From Lycocorax pyrrhopterus obiensis (Eukaryota > Chordata > Aves > Passeriformes > Paradisaeidae): DNA of 64,000 nt. A program made the position numbers and the translations under genes. Shown here one piece after another: positions 39,580 through 49,131 of the stretch; within the stretch, counting starts at the first letter, position 1; every line of letters starts with the position of its first letter. Location: the NCBI GenBank assembly GCA_014706295.1, contig JACSVZ010000007.1:1652543-1716542 (forward strand). Direction: 5' to 3'. The notes beneath the pieces are model-generated. The model ran no database searches. It worked only from the letters and a program-made list of their open reading frames with translations, and was not told where the DNA came from.

Positions 39580-39930
39580 TGTCCCAAAAGCTCGCACTGG
39601 TGCCGGGCTGCGGGCAGAGCTGGGGTAAAAGTGACAGAGCTTGTGATTCACGGGTTGCTCACGCAGGTAAGCGCTGCTGTGAGCAGTTCTCCGCGCTGGA
39701 ATAATCCTGAAGGTTAAGCTGCAGCTATCAGATCCGCAGCGGTGCTGTCTCCTTCCCCGTGAGCCGCTCAGGATGCGCCCGCCCCGAGTTTTGTGCTGTC
39801 TGGCCGGTGACTCAAAACCTGAATCATTTCTGTCTGCGGGCAGCGTAGGAGCGATGCTTGCCCTGCGGAGCCTCCAAGCCTTGCCCTCCTGAGGTCAGGC
39901 TCCCCGCTCTCAGCGCTGCGCCGTGTTTCT
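39580..39930. promoter_or_regulatory. CpG-enriched intronic patch
   Basis: Local GC and CpG content rises, notably at 39715-39925 ('gccgctcaggatgcgcccgc' and neighbours), compared with flanking intron. Open frames here occur on both strands and none has a recognised domain. It could be a small CpG island, a regulatory patch or chance composition. Confidence 0.25.
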
Positions 39931-41956
39931 CTCAGATGAAATTTCAATTTTATATTGAGTGACACGTGCATATTCCACCCTGACAAAACCCAAGCTGGTG
40001 GTGCTGACAGCAGCCTAAAAAATTCCTTCGGGAGCAGTAGGTTGGTTGCTGCTGAGTTCCTATTTCCTCGTGGCTTTTTAAAAATAAACTGAGAATGATC
40101 AGCTCTTATGACACTGATACTTTAGGTCATTAACTGGTGTAATTGTAGCCTTGATGTTTATTATTAAGTGACCATGGTTTCCGAAATCTGATTTTAATGG
40201 CGTGTTTGGAACAGCCAGGAGAGGCTAAGGAGGGTAGATTTTATCAGGCCAAGGGCTCACCTGTATAAAGAAGGTGCTGGGCAGGGATAATCCCGTCCCA
40301 AAAATTGCTCTGGAATATTTTAGAAGGAATTGCACTGGATTATTCTGGAGTAGTGCCCCGGTCAGATTCTCCATCTTGACGTTCCCTAAGAAAAGGAACT
40401 GGGAGTGACAGAGGATATAAATTTACTATCCTCTTTGTTTGGCAAGCATACAGATCATGGGATGTATAAATAGAAGAATTGAAGGCAAGTAAAGAGAGGT
40501 CATTATGGGATGTACAAAGAGCTTACTCAGAGCACATCTGGGGAGCTGGGCATGATTCAAAGGCCAGATTACAGGAAGGACAGTGAACAATAAGGAATGG
40601 ATTAGAAGAGGGTATTGTGGAGGGTACAAGGGCTCGAGCTGGTGCCTGTGGTTGCCGCAGTCCCACTGCTTACACCAAATGAAGCTGGTTTTACTGTGAA
40701 AGCACCTAAATTGGAGACTCCCAAAGAATTCCAAGGGAATGGAGACAGAACCCTCTTCTTCCTAAACTTTCTGATCCCCACAGCAGTGCCCCTAAAGGAC
40801 TCTGTGTTTCTGGAGTTACCATTGCTTACCTGTCATACCCCTTTCCCTCTTCAAAAACCAAAGCTTATTTTTTTTAGCTTTCTTATATATATGTTGTTTC
40901 TTTATAGTTTCTTATGGTATTTCTGCTCTGTTTGTCAGAATAACTGTCTGATTTTGTATCCACATCCAAATCTCTGCAAAGCTAAAATAATTTTGTTTTC
41001 CTTAACCTTCTCACAGTTGGGTACAGCTTCTCTTCTGATGTCATCAGCTCCAGTGAGGTGCAATTAAATATTGTCACAATATTTGTCCTTTAATCTCGGA
41101 AGTAGCTGTGTCTTGGGGAGCTTTGTGGAAGGTAAAAAGGGCTGTTGTAAATGAAGAAAGGGTAGGGGCAAAATGAAGAAAGGTAAGGGGCAAAAAATGT
41201 ACTATTGACACATATGGGAAATGGGGACACTGCTAAATGTTGAGCAGCGTGAAGGAGTGAGTTGAGGATGAGAAATGAAGCAAGAACACTGCTGCTGTCA
41301 CACCACCCTTACCAGGAATGAAGCAATATCCTCATTTTCCAGATAAGCAGACTGGGACACTGAGATTAATCAAACTGCTCGAGGTTTACACAACTAGGGA
41401 AGTCTAAGTCTTCAGCCTCTTGGACCGCAGTCATTTTTTGGTGCAGGATTCTGGTTTTGTACTTCTTTCACAGTGTTCATAATCTGTTTATACCACTCCT
41501 CATAAAACTTCATTTTTTCATTGATATTTATAACCCAGTGTGGGGTTTTCTCTTTAGTGTGCCTTGCTGGATCCTGAAAATAAGAGTCCTGGAAGCATGG
41601 ATTTATTGATAATTGGTGGGTTTTTAAATACTGATATTACACTGTAGTGCAGGTCTTCGCCTGCCCTTGGACCCTGCACAGAAGAGCCAATGCCTGGAAA
41701 ACGGCATGTGCAAAATTCCAGAAGGATTAGCCTAGTTTTAGGGATGTACTTGTTGACATATGAGCACCCAGGCTCCTCTTCAGAAGTGCTTGTAGGGAGT
41801 AATAATGGTAGGAAGCGTTTACAGTTTATATTTACAGATTATATCCCCAAAGGCCTTTTATTAGGACATATAAAATAGAGGAAGCATAGTTCTGCAAACC
41901 TAGGCTTAAAGCCACGTGGTTATTCCATTCATTTCCAGTCTCTGGATCCGGGTTAT
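39931..41956. other. Non-coding block with a MIR-like relic and a local duplication
   Basis: No exon was supported. The 150-codon frame at 40615-41067 (+) starts in ordinary intronic sequence, runs through a T-rich hydrophobic stretch and shows no family. A two-copy duplication of about 22 bp ('aatgaagaaagggtaggggc' and a near copy) lies at 41150-41196. Confidence 0.4.
41329..41410 (+). mobile_element. MIR-like SINE relic
   Basis: The order 'cctcattttccagataagca', 'gactgggacactgaga', 'gtttacacaactagggaagt' parallels the MIR motif series 'ctcattttacagatgaggaaactgag...cacacagctagtaagtgg'. It is diverged, but the spacing is consistent over about 80 bp, which makes this the best MIR candidate in the window. 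Confidence 0.65.
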
Positions 41957-42742
41957 GGGAGCAATGGCTCTGTGCTGGCCAGTTCCATACAGGGAATTTG
42001 AACTGGGAATTTGGGACAGGGAGCAATGGTTCCATGCTGGCCAGTTTCATACAGGGAATTTCTAATTGGGAATTTGGGACAGGGAGCAATGGCTCTGTGC
42101 TGGCCACTTCCATACAGGGAATTTGAACTGGGAATTTTGAATTGGGATTTTGGAACAGGGAGCAATGGCTCCATGCTGGCCGGTTTTGAACTGGGAATTT
42201 GAACAGGGAGCAATGGCTCTGTGCTGGCCACTTCCATACAGGGAATTTGAACTGGGAATTTGAAACAGGGAGCAATGGCTCCATGCTGGCCAGTTTCATA
42301 CAGGGAATTTCTAATTGGGAATTTGGGACAGGGAGCAATGGCTCCATGCCAGCCACTTCCATACAGGGAATTTGAACTGGGAATTTGGAACAGGGAGCAA
42401 TGGCTCTGTGCTGGCCACTTCCATACAGGGAATTTGAACTGGGAATTTGGAACAGGGAGCAATGGCTCCATGCTGGCCACTTCCATACAAGGAATTTGAA
42501 CTGGGAATTTGAAACAGGGAGCAATGGCTCTGTGCTGGGCAGTTTCATATTGGGAATTTTGAATTAGGAATTTGGAACAGGGAGCAATGGCTCCATGCTG
42601 GCCAGTTTCAAACTGGGAATTTGAACAGGGAGCAATGGCTCTGTGCTGGCCACTTCCATACAGGGAATTTGAGCTGGGAATTTTGAATTGGGAATTTGGA
42701 ACAGGGAGCAATGGCTCTGTTTCATACAGGGAATTTGATCTG
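41957..42742. repeat. Minisatellite, about 13 units of 62-63 bp with 14-bp length steps
   Basis: Each unit starts with the word 'gggagcaatgg' at 41957, 42019, 42082, 42158, 42206, 42268, 42331, 42393, 42455, 42517, 42580, 42628 and 42704. Spacings are 62, 63, 76, 48, 62, 63, 62, 62, 62, 63, 48 and 76. The 76 and 48 values are 62 plus or minus 14, matching gain or loss of an internal 14-bp block of the type 'gaactgggaattt'. Units fall into two classes, with CTCTGTGCTGGCCACTTCC or CTCCATGCTGGCCAGTTTC, which mostly alternate and so suggest a dimer of about 125 bp. The first and last units are partial and grade into unique sequence. The long minus-strand open frames over the array are a consequence of unit composition, not evidence of a protein. 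Confidence 0.97.
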
Positions 42743-45321
42743 GGAGGTTTGGGCTTTCCAAAGTGCTGGTTCTGGTGCACGACTTTCGTGGTTGCTTCTC
42801 TTCCTTTCGTCCGCATTTCTCCGTCGAGGAAATGGGAATGAGGACAGTCATTGTGCTCTGTTTTTTGGCAGTCGTGACAATGCAAGCCCAGGATGTGTTC
42901 CCTTGTGCTCATGTTGAGTTAAGTGCTTGGGGCCAGGCCAGGTTAGTGGTTGTCCAGAAGACCACAGGGATATGGAAGTGGGATTAATGACTCAGTAAAT
43001 ACTGACTCGGTATTAAACCAAGGCCTTTCTCCTACATTTGTAGTCATCACAAGGCCGTACGTCACAGCTGGATCCAAATGGAGTACAGATACTTCCTACC
43101 TGCTCCCCTCCAACTTCCAGCCCCATTCCACCATTTTCACAGGAAAACTGAGGCAAAATGTGCGGGATGAAGACAGGCACAGGGAGTTTCCTAGGAGTAA
43201 GGAGGCGTTTATGGTGACTGTCCATCAGCTCCTGCCCTTTCCCTGGCGGTGCATGCAGAAGGAGTGGCAGTGTTGCTGTGAGCTCCAGTGCTTTTCCCTG
43301 CTTTTTGGACTTCCAGTTGGCTGCAGTGACCTGCACCCCAGGAAAAAGGGGTGGTGGATTTTGAGAGGGCTTTATAACTCTCTTTTGGGGTATTTTTGTG
43401 CTTTAGTTAAGCAGTGCCTGTTGACACTGAGCTATGGGAAGGACCAGACTGTGAGCTTGAAGGCAACGCATCTCTGATAGCATTCCTGAAGTCCAGGAAG
43501 ACTGTATTTTGTTGATTTGGAGAGGATATTGTCTCTTGGAGCAGTAAGACCAAGACTGAGGGCTGTGTGACTCTGAGGTGTCCAGAAGTGTCCCCTTAAG
43601 ACATCAGCTCTTGGATGGAGAGACCCAGTGTAGCACTTGCAGAAAATTTAAAAATCTCCCCCACTTGAAGCTCCTCCCTCCTCTGCTTCTCCTCCTGTTT
43701 CCAATTACAGAATTACTGTTTAATGTGGATGCAGATATAAGAAACTCTGTTTGATTTTTCTTGCTGCTGACAGAGACAGACTGGGAGGGATGCCTGCCTG
43801 CTTTCTAGCAGGAGCCACGCTCTTTTCCTGTAGTGAGCAATTAGGTGCATTGTTCCCTGATCACAAGCCTCTCTCACCGCCTGTAGCACGGCTGCAGTTG
43901 ATTATAGAGCCTGATGTGTTGAGATTTTGAGGGAGCTCTATCAGGAGCACTTTGGTTGCTGTTTTTCGGAGGGGTTTGCTGATGTTCTGTCCACATGATC
44001 CCGTCTCGTTTCATAAAATAAAGGAGGGTCGAGCTTTCCTAGCCACGGTGGGTCAGCGAGGAGAAAACGGAGCTCCAGGAATTGGCACGCTAATTCCTGC
44101 TGGTGCTCCGCACTCGGAACTGATTGGCAGGAGGGAACTGCGGGGCATTGTGTGGTGTGGGAGAACGGGGAGCAGAAAACAAGGAGAGCCTTGAATGCTC
44201 CTGGCCATGGAGAATTGCAGGGCTTTGTGCAAGGTGACAGCCGTCCCGGTGTCGTGGCCGCGTTCCAGCGCGGGAACTGCACTTGCAGTTGGCCCAGGTT
44301 TCCCCCGGCTCCCTTGGAATCGGTGGGATTTGGCTGCTCCAGCCTAGCCAGGTCATCACCACCCGCCTTCAAAACTTTGGCCTCCCACCATTTCAGTTCA
44401 CAGGGAGCAGCCGCCGTTCCCACCCCCCGGAATGTTTCTTGCGGAATTTATCCCAAGCCAAACACTGCAAAAGTACACTGGTGCAGGGGTTCCTGCTTGG
44501 TTTCCTAATGCATTCTTCAAGCACACTCACAGCACTCCTGGTTTCACACGTGGGGCTTTTAGGAACAATTTATAATGTATAGAGATGGTTTTGAATTTTC
44601 CAAGGGCTTTCTGCTTGGTTTGGCCAAATAGGTGCTTTCTTTCCTACTGTTCTGATTTGTTTGATGGAAGTGTTCAGGTACAAATAACACATTGTATTGT
44701 CCCATGCACTTTGCTGGGTTTATACTTTTTTAAAAAGCAGTTTTTCCTGTGTCAGTAGTTTATGGTGTATATCCCTGTCCTAATTATATTCCTGATTCAT
44801 TGCCTAATCTGTCATGAACAGAGCCAGTGCATTTCTGAAATAAGGGAATCAGTACCCTGGGCAATTTCCGTGAGGAATCCAAGACAGCAGAATTGCAGTG
44901 CTTTCCAGCCAAGTCTCCTTGGCCCTTTGCCACTTGTGAGTGGCCCCATCTTAACCTCTCGTCGTCATATAAGTGTTTGAAAGCCATCAAATGGCTGATG
45001 AGTTAATCTCTAGGAAGTTGTCTGCCAACATCAAGGGTCCAGACTGGAGAGAGCCCAGAGAAAACCATTACAACAAGGTAAAAACGATGGCAAGTCCCTT
45101 TGCATGAACGTGGCGTGCAAATGGCGTGAGCTGTGAGGGGGCCGTGGGTAGCTGGAAAGTCAAACATTCCAATCTCGCGACAAAATTCAGGGAGAGGTCT
45201 GCATTCGCCTGTATCTTGAGATCAAAAGAGCAGAACTTGGTGGCAGCCTCTGAATTATGAGGACGTTCAGAGGTGGACCTGGGGTTCCTGCTTGCGGAAC
45301 TGGATCCACTGCCCAGCTTGG
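42743..45321. other. Non-coding block, partly CpG-enriched
   Basis: No exon was supported. The part at 44020-44450 is GC- and CpG-richer than its surroundings and carries 120-160 codon frames on both strands that shadow each other. The 175-codon plus-strand frame at 42950-43477 has no recognised domain and no splice context that I could defend. Confidence 0.4.
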
Positions 45322-45740
45322 AGAATCATAGAATCATGGAATGGTTTGGCTTGGGAAAGGACTTTAAAGATAATTTCGTTCCAATCCCCCTGCTATGGGC
45401 AGGGATACCTTCCCCTAGCGCAGGTTGCTCCAAGCCCTGTCCAATCTGGCCTTGAGCACTCCCCAGGATGGGGCAGCCACAGCTTCTCTGGGAAACTGTG
45501 CCCGGGTCTCACCACCCCTACAGTAACCCCCCTACAGGGGTACACCACCCCTACCTTCCCATCTAAACCCACCCTCCTTCAACTTAAAGCCATTCCCCTT
45601 TGTCCTGTCCCTCCAGACCCTTGTCCAAAGCCCCTCTCCAGCTCTCTTGGAGCCCCTAGGTTCTCCCTGGACCCTTCCCTTCTCCAGGTTGAAGGTTCCC
45701 AGCTCTCCCAGCCTGTCTCCAGAGCAGAGGTGTTCCAGGA
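45322..45740 (-). mobile_element. CR1 LINE 3' end, antisense, about 420 bp
   Basis: On the plus strand the element starts with the complement of the CR1 terminus ('gaatcatagaatcatgga'). It then has 'ggcagggataccttccccta', 'caggttgctccaagccctgt', 'ggggcagccacagcttctct', 'tttgtcctgtccctccagac' and 'ttctccaggttgaaggttcc'. All are complements of standard CR1 landmarks in correct order. A short internal duplication of 'caccacccctac' (45511 and 45543) sits where the copy departs from the usual consensus. The 221-codon plus-strand frame at 45292-45957 runs mostly through this repeat and is not a gene. Confidence 0.94.
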
Positions 45741-48700
45741 AACCACACAAGAGCTTTGCCCAGCCCTGCTCGTGGGAGCCATCGCGTTACAGCCAAAGCT
45801 CTCCTCAGAACTGCTGCACCTCTTAAAGCAGAAAGATGTCCAGGAGTGTGAACAGACTTTTCCCTGGATCTTGCTCAGACTGGAAACATTTTCAGTTGCT
45901 ATTAAAAAGCATCAGATTACGGACAACAATTTCGAACTCTTTAGGCAAGCAGAATAATTTGAGTTTAAGGAACTGCTTAACTGGAACTCACCCAGTCGTG
46001 ACTGCCTTTTAAGAGCATTGGCAGCAAGTGCTCGTGAACAGGTTTCATATTTAACTGAGGTAGAATAAGTATGGCTTTATTTCCAGCTGCTGTTTTTAAA
46101 GGCTATGGAAAGATCAGGAACAAATTGTTAGCCAGCCGTGCCTTGATCGAGAATCAGGCCATTCCAGAGGTGACTTCTGAGCTCCTCCTGCTCCTGAGGT
46201 TTGGGCTAAGCCACACTCAAATTCATAGTCTCGCCTTAACTCCGCCTGGGCTTGGATCCTGTTCTTAAAATCTTAATTAAAAAAACTGCCCAAGTGGTTC
46301 ATTCCTGCACAGTAATTATGTGCAGTTTCGCATTGTTGTTTTGTGGGGAAAACATTACTTTGGAAAGTCAGGAAATAAAGGTGAATGTCAAACAGAGAGT
46401 GTTTTGATGTGGATTGATTTATTTCAATTGCACTTTTGCTTGTCTTGCTAGTCATGATTAAAAGCAGTGTTGCCACTAATGCAAAAATGCAGGAAAGTGA
46501 GTGCCAGGCAGAAACTGCCCCATGACAGCTTTTGACTGAAAATTCCATGATTTGGGAGGCAGGAGAGCAAGAACCATAGTTTGGGATATAAATAATCAGC
46601 ACAAGGCAGTTGTCTGTTATCAAAAAAAGGAGTTTTAAAATTGGCGTTAAAGATTAAGCCCTGTTCCTAATTATCACTGGGCAAAGCTGGACTGCAGATG
46701 TCCTTGTGCCTGAACTGCTGATCTGAGGAGCAAAGATGATGCTCTTCCAGCTCTGTGGAGTTACTGGAAGCGGATCAGAGAGGAAATCCTGATCAGGGTG
46801 CTGCAAGATAGAATAGTTGTGGGGTACGTTTCTACTGCGCTCCCCACTGTCTCAGAATCAGCGCTGGGAGGTGTGTCCTCATTCCCAGCCCTGCTCGTAC
46901 CTCTGGAGACCTGCCAGACCTGGGGAGCCTTTGAGTCCTTGTGTCATTAGGGCCTGATTCATCCCCCTCTCCGATCCCAGGGGAAATCCCCAGTGGCAGC
47001 ACTGGGCTTTGGTGCCTGGCCAAAGTCTTGGCAAATTCCTTTTTCCTCTCTGGAACGTAGAGGATGCTCCTCAGCTGTACCAAGGGAGGCGACAGCATCA
47101 ATCTTGTCCACAGCCATCTCGGATGAGTCATTTTTCCAAAGGTAAAGAAATCCTCCCTGTTTTCCTCACACCACCTGGCAAACTGTGAACTGGAAAACTG
47201 AGAAAATGTTGTTGCCTTTTGCGAGCCAAAGCGTTCTGCAAACCTTTTATTTTTAATTCCTTGTTAGAAAACAGAACCGACTGGAAGTGGCTGGCAGAGA
47301 AAACGTGCCCCATTTCTTTCCCTCTGCCGGGCTCAGCAGTGGAGCTGCCAGTTTCTGTTTTCGCCTCTGTAGAATTATGTGCCTCTATTTGAAAGTTTTG
47401 ACAAATCAGGCTGTTTTCATTCTCCCTCTGCCATAAATTCAATCCATATGTCTCTAAAACATCCTTTCATAGCTTTGGCATGGAAAAGGAAGCGGCTTGG
47501 GCTCTGTATAGCGTATTTAAAGCAAAGCTCTCCTCGTTTGCATGCATGGCTTCTGGTAGCTCTTAAAGCCTCAGCTTCCTAATTATTCAGGTTAAGAGGG
47601 CATTGGCAGAGTGTTCTCCATTAACTAACAGTGATGTACAGTGAAGAAGCACAACAGGATAAATCATTCCCTTATTCTCATCGTGTCCAGGAAGTTTTTG
47701 ATGCAGCCCTTGGCTTTACCACCAAGCAGGATGCAAAGAGGATGTGAAAAGGGTAGGAGAGATCAATGCGGCGTAAAATCTCAAAAGAAAACATCAAGAC
47801 AAAGAAACAAAGGGCCTCGCACAATGAGCTGCAGGGTTTTGTTGGGCAACAATGCACAGCACCTATGTGACAGGAGGTCACTGCCACAGGAGTAAAGGAT
47901 CTCCACATCCCAGGCCGACCCGGGGTCGGGAGGTGAGGGCGGAAGGAAACGTGGGTCCGAGCTCAACTGTATTGCTGTGGATCAAAGTTCAAAATCAGAA
48001 ATACAGGATGCAGCAGGCTAAGAGCACAGGCAGTCGTGGCTGCTCCGAGTGGCCATTGTCTGGAATCATGGGAAGTTTGGGCCGGGAGGTGCTGCTGGAA
48101 TTGCGGGATGGATCTGTAATTAAAAATGGGGCAGTAGCGAGGGCACAGGAACACTGGCTGAGTGACTGCAGGTGGCTTTTGGGAGTCCACCTGCCCTGTG
48201 GGTGCGGTGGCACCAGATCTACCCCAGGGTGCCACTGGCCAGGGCAGGTCTCTGTCCCACGCCAGCCCCTGTCACACTCCCTGCTCCCTGCCTCACCCCC
48301 ACGGCAGAGGCCACGTTCCCTCTGTTCTCTGTGCCACACGGAGCAGTCGGTTCCTGTGCGTTTATGCTGCTGCGTGCAAGGAGAGGAGGTGTGTGTGGCA
48401 AACACGGGTGTGCAGTGTAATTACCTCCTAATCTCTCTATCACACACAGGGGTCACTTACAGAGATGCAAACACAGGCAACCTCAGAAGTCCCGGGCGTC
48501 GCTTGGCGCATCCAGAGGTGTGCACATGCAGAAACCACAGCCTGAGCACCTGAAACTGCCTGGCAGGTTCAAAGGGCTGGCACAGCCCGTGGTTTTGTTT
48601 GCAGGGCTGCAGGGGTGAGGTGGACTCCAGGCTATATTCCACATCGCGCCAGATCAGGCCCTTCTATCTGGGCATCTGCATACAGCTGTTCAGCAGCGAG

Positions 48701-48984
48701 CCAGTTGTTGTGTAAACACGAGCAGAGGCTTCACCACAGCTTTTCATGTAGTTTTATCTCGACTGCAATTTGTTTCCAGCCCTTGAAGGCTGTAGGAACA
48801 TCCAGCCTTACTCCCCGGAGCCTGTTTCAGCCATTCCAGCAGTATTCACAGCACCGTTTGATTTCCTTTGAACTGCTCCGAAATTCCCGGAGAAAGGCGC
48901 GAGTTCTGCATCCCTCCTGGAGGGATTTGCTTTTCCACACGTGTAGGCTCATTTCTAAGAGGTGTGCTGTGTGCTCTGCCCCAG
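45741..48984. other. Non-coding block immediately upstream of the first ABTB2 exon here
   Basis: Presumed end of intron 1. Composition becomes GC-richer from about 47.9 kb towards the exon. Frames of up to 233 codons around 47.85-48.55 kb occur on both strands at once and show no recognised domain. The frame of the exon stays open upstream to about 48615 but contains no ATG. A plausible branch-point word ('ttctaaga') lies near 48952-48962, about 25-30 bases before the acceptor. Confidence 0.5.
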
Positions 48985-49131
48985 GTGTGCTGTCCCTCCC
49001 AGCCTACTTCAGCCCCTACCATGACGGCTCGGTGTGCAGCGACGGACGGGCCGACGCCTACGCGCAGCTGGAGCTCCGGACCCTGGAGCAGTCCCTGCTG
49101 GCCACGTGCGTCGGGAGCATCTCGGAACTGA
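48985..49131 (+). CDS. ABTB2: ABTB2 internal coding exon (probably exon 2)
   Basis: This 147-bp exon is bounded by acceptor 'ctctgccccag' and donor 'gtaagt'. It is entered and left in phase 1. The peptide begins [15 protein letters not shown] and continues with [20 protein letters not shown] and VGSISEL. From memory these match the part of ABTB2 that follows the 'ICGKNAN' segment and precedes the ankyrin repeats. The paralogue ABTB3/BTBD11 differs markedly at [10 protein letters not shown] and [11 protein letters not shown], which supports ABTB2. ABTB2 is a BTB/POZ ankyrin protein, thought to act as an adaptor for CUL3-type ubiquitin ligation and linked to eEF1A turnover and growth control. 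That role belongs to the family and is not visible here. The exon is GC- and CpG-rich compared with its flanks. Calling it exon 2 is inference from ABTB2 gene structure in other vertebrates. Confidence 0.92.
   Translation: MCCPSQPTSAPTMTARCAATDGPTPTRSWSSGPWSSPCWPRASGASRN

Larger units (their letters stand above)
1..48984 (+). other. ABTB2: Presumed large intron 1 of ABTB2 (or 5' flank plus intron)
   Basis: No open frame in this stretch combines splice signals with a recognisable protein family. It ends at a good acceptor (pyrimidine-rich, ...gccccag) at 48984. The incoming exon needs one base of a split codon, so the upstream junction is phase 1. ABTB2 in other vertebrates has a large first coding exon followed by a very long first intron, and the exon at 48985 begins where such a first exon would end, so intron 1 is the simplest reading. 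I did not find the first exon, which should be GC-rich and about 0.9 kb long. The intron assignment is inference. Part of the left end could be intergenic if an alternative promoter exists. Confidence 0.65.

Noticed and set aside
40200..40625. Possible old retroelement
   Set aside because: Some words recall degenerate CR1 5' sequence, but no ordered set of landmarks was found, so it is not called.
41953..42912. 319-codon antisense frame as a repeat protein gene
   Set aside because: The open frame is explained by the minisatellite unit sequence. The reading frame rotates between units, so there is no constant peptide repeat.
42950..43477. 175-codon plus-strand frame after the minisatellite
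   Set aside because: No domain recognised and no matching splice phase with ABTB2. The start lies in ordinary intron.
45292..45957. 221-codon plus-strand open frame
   Set aside because: Most of it lies on the antisense CR1 3' end, whose complement is often open by composition.
47852..48553. 233-codon plus-strand open frame upstream of the first exon
   Set aside because: GC-rich stretch with competing minus-strand frames (47995-48405 and others). It is Cys/Arg/Ser-rich without a family, and its frame does not join the ABTB2 exon through an evident donor.
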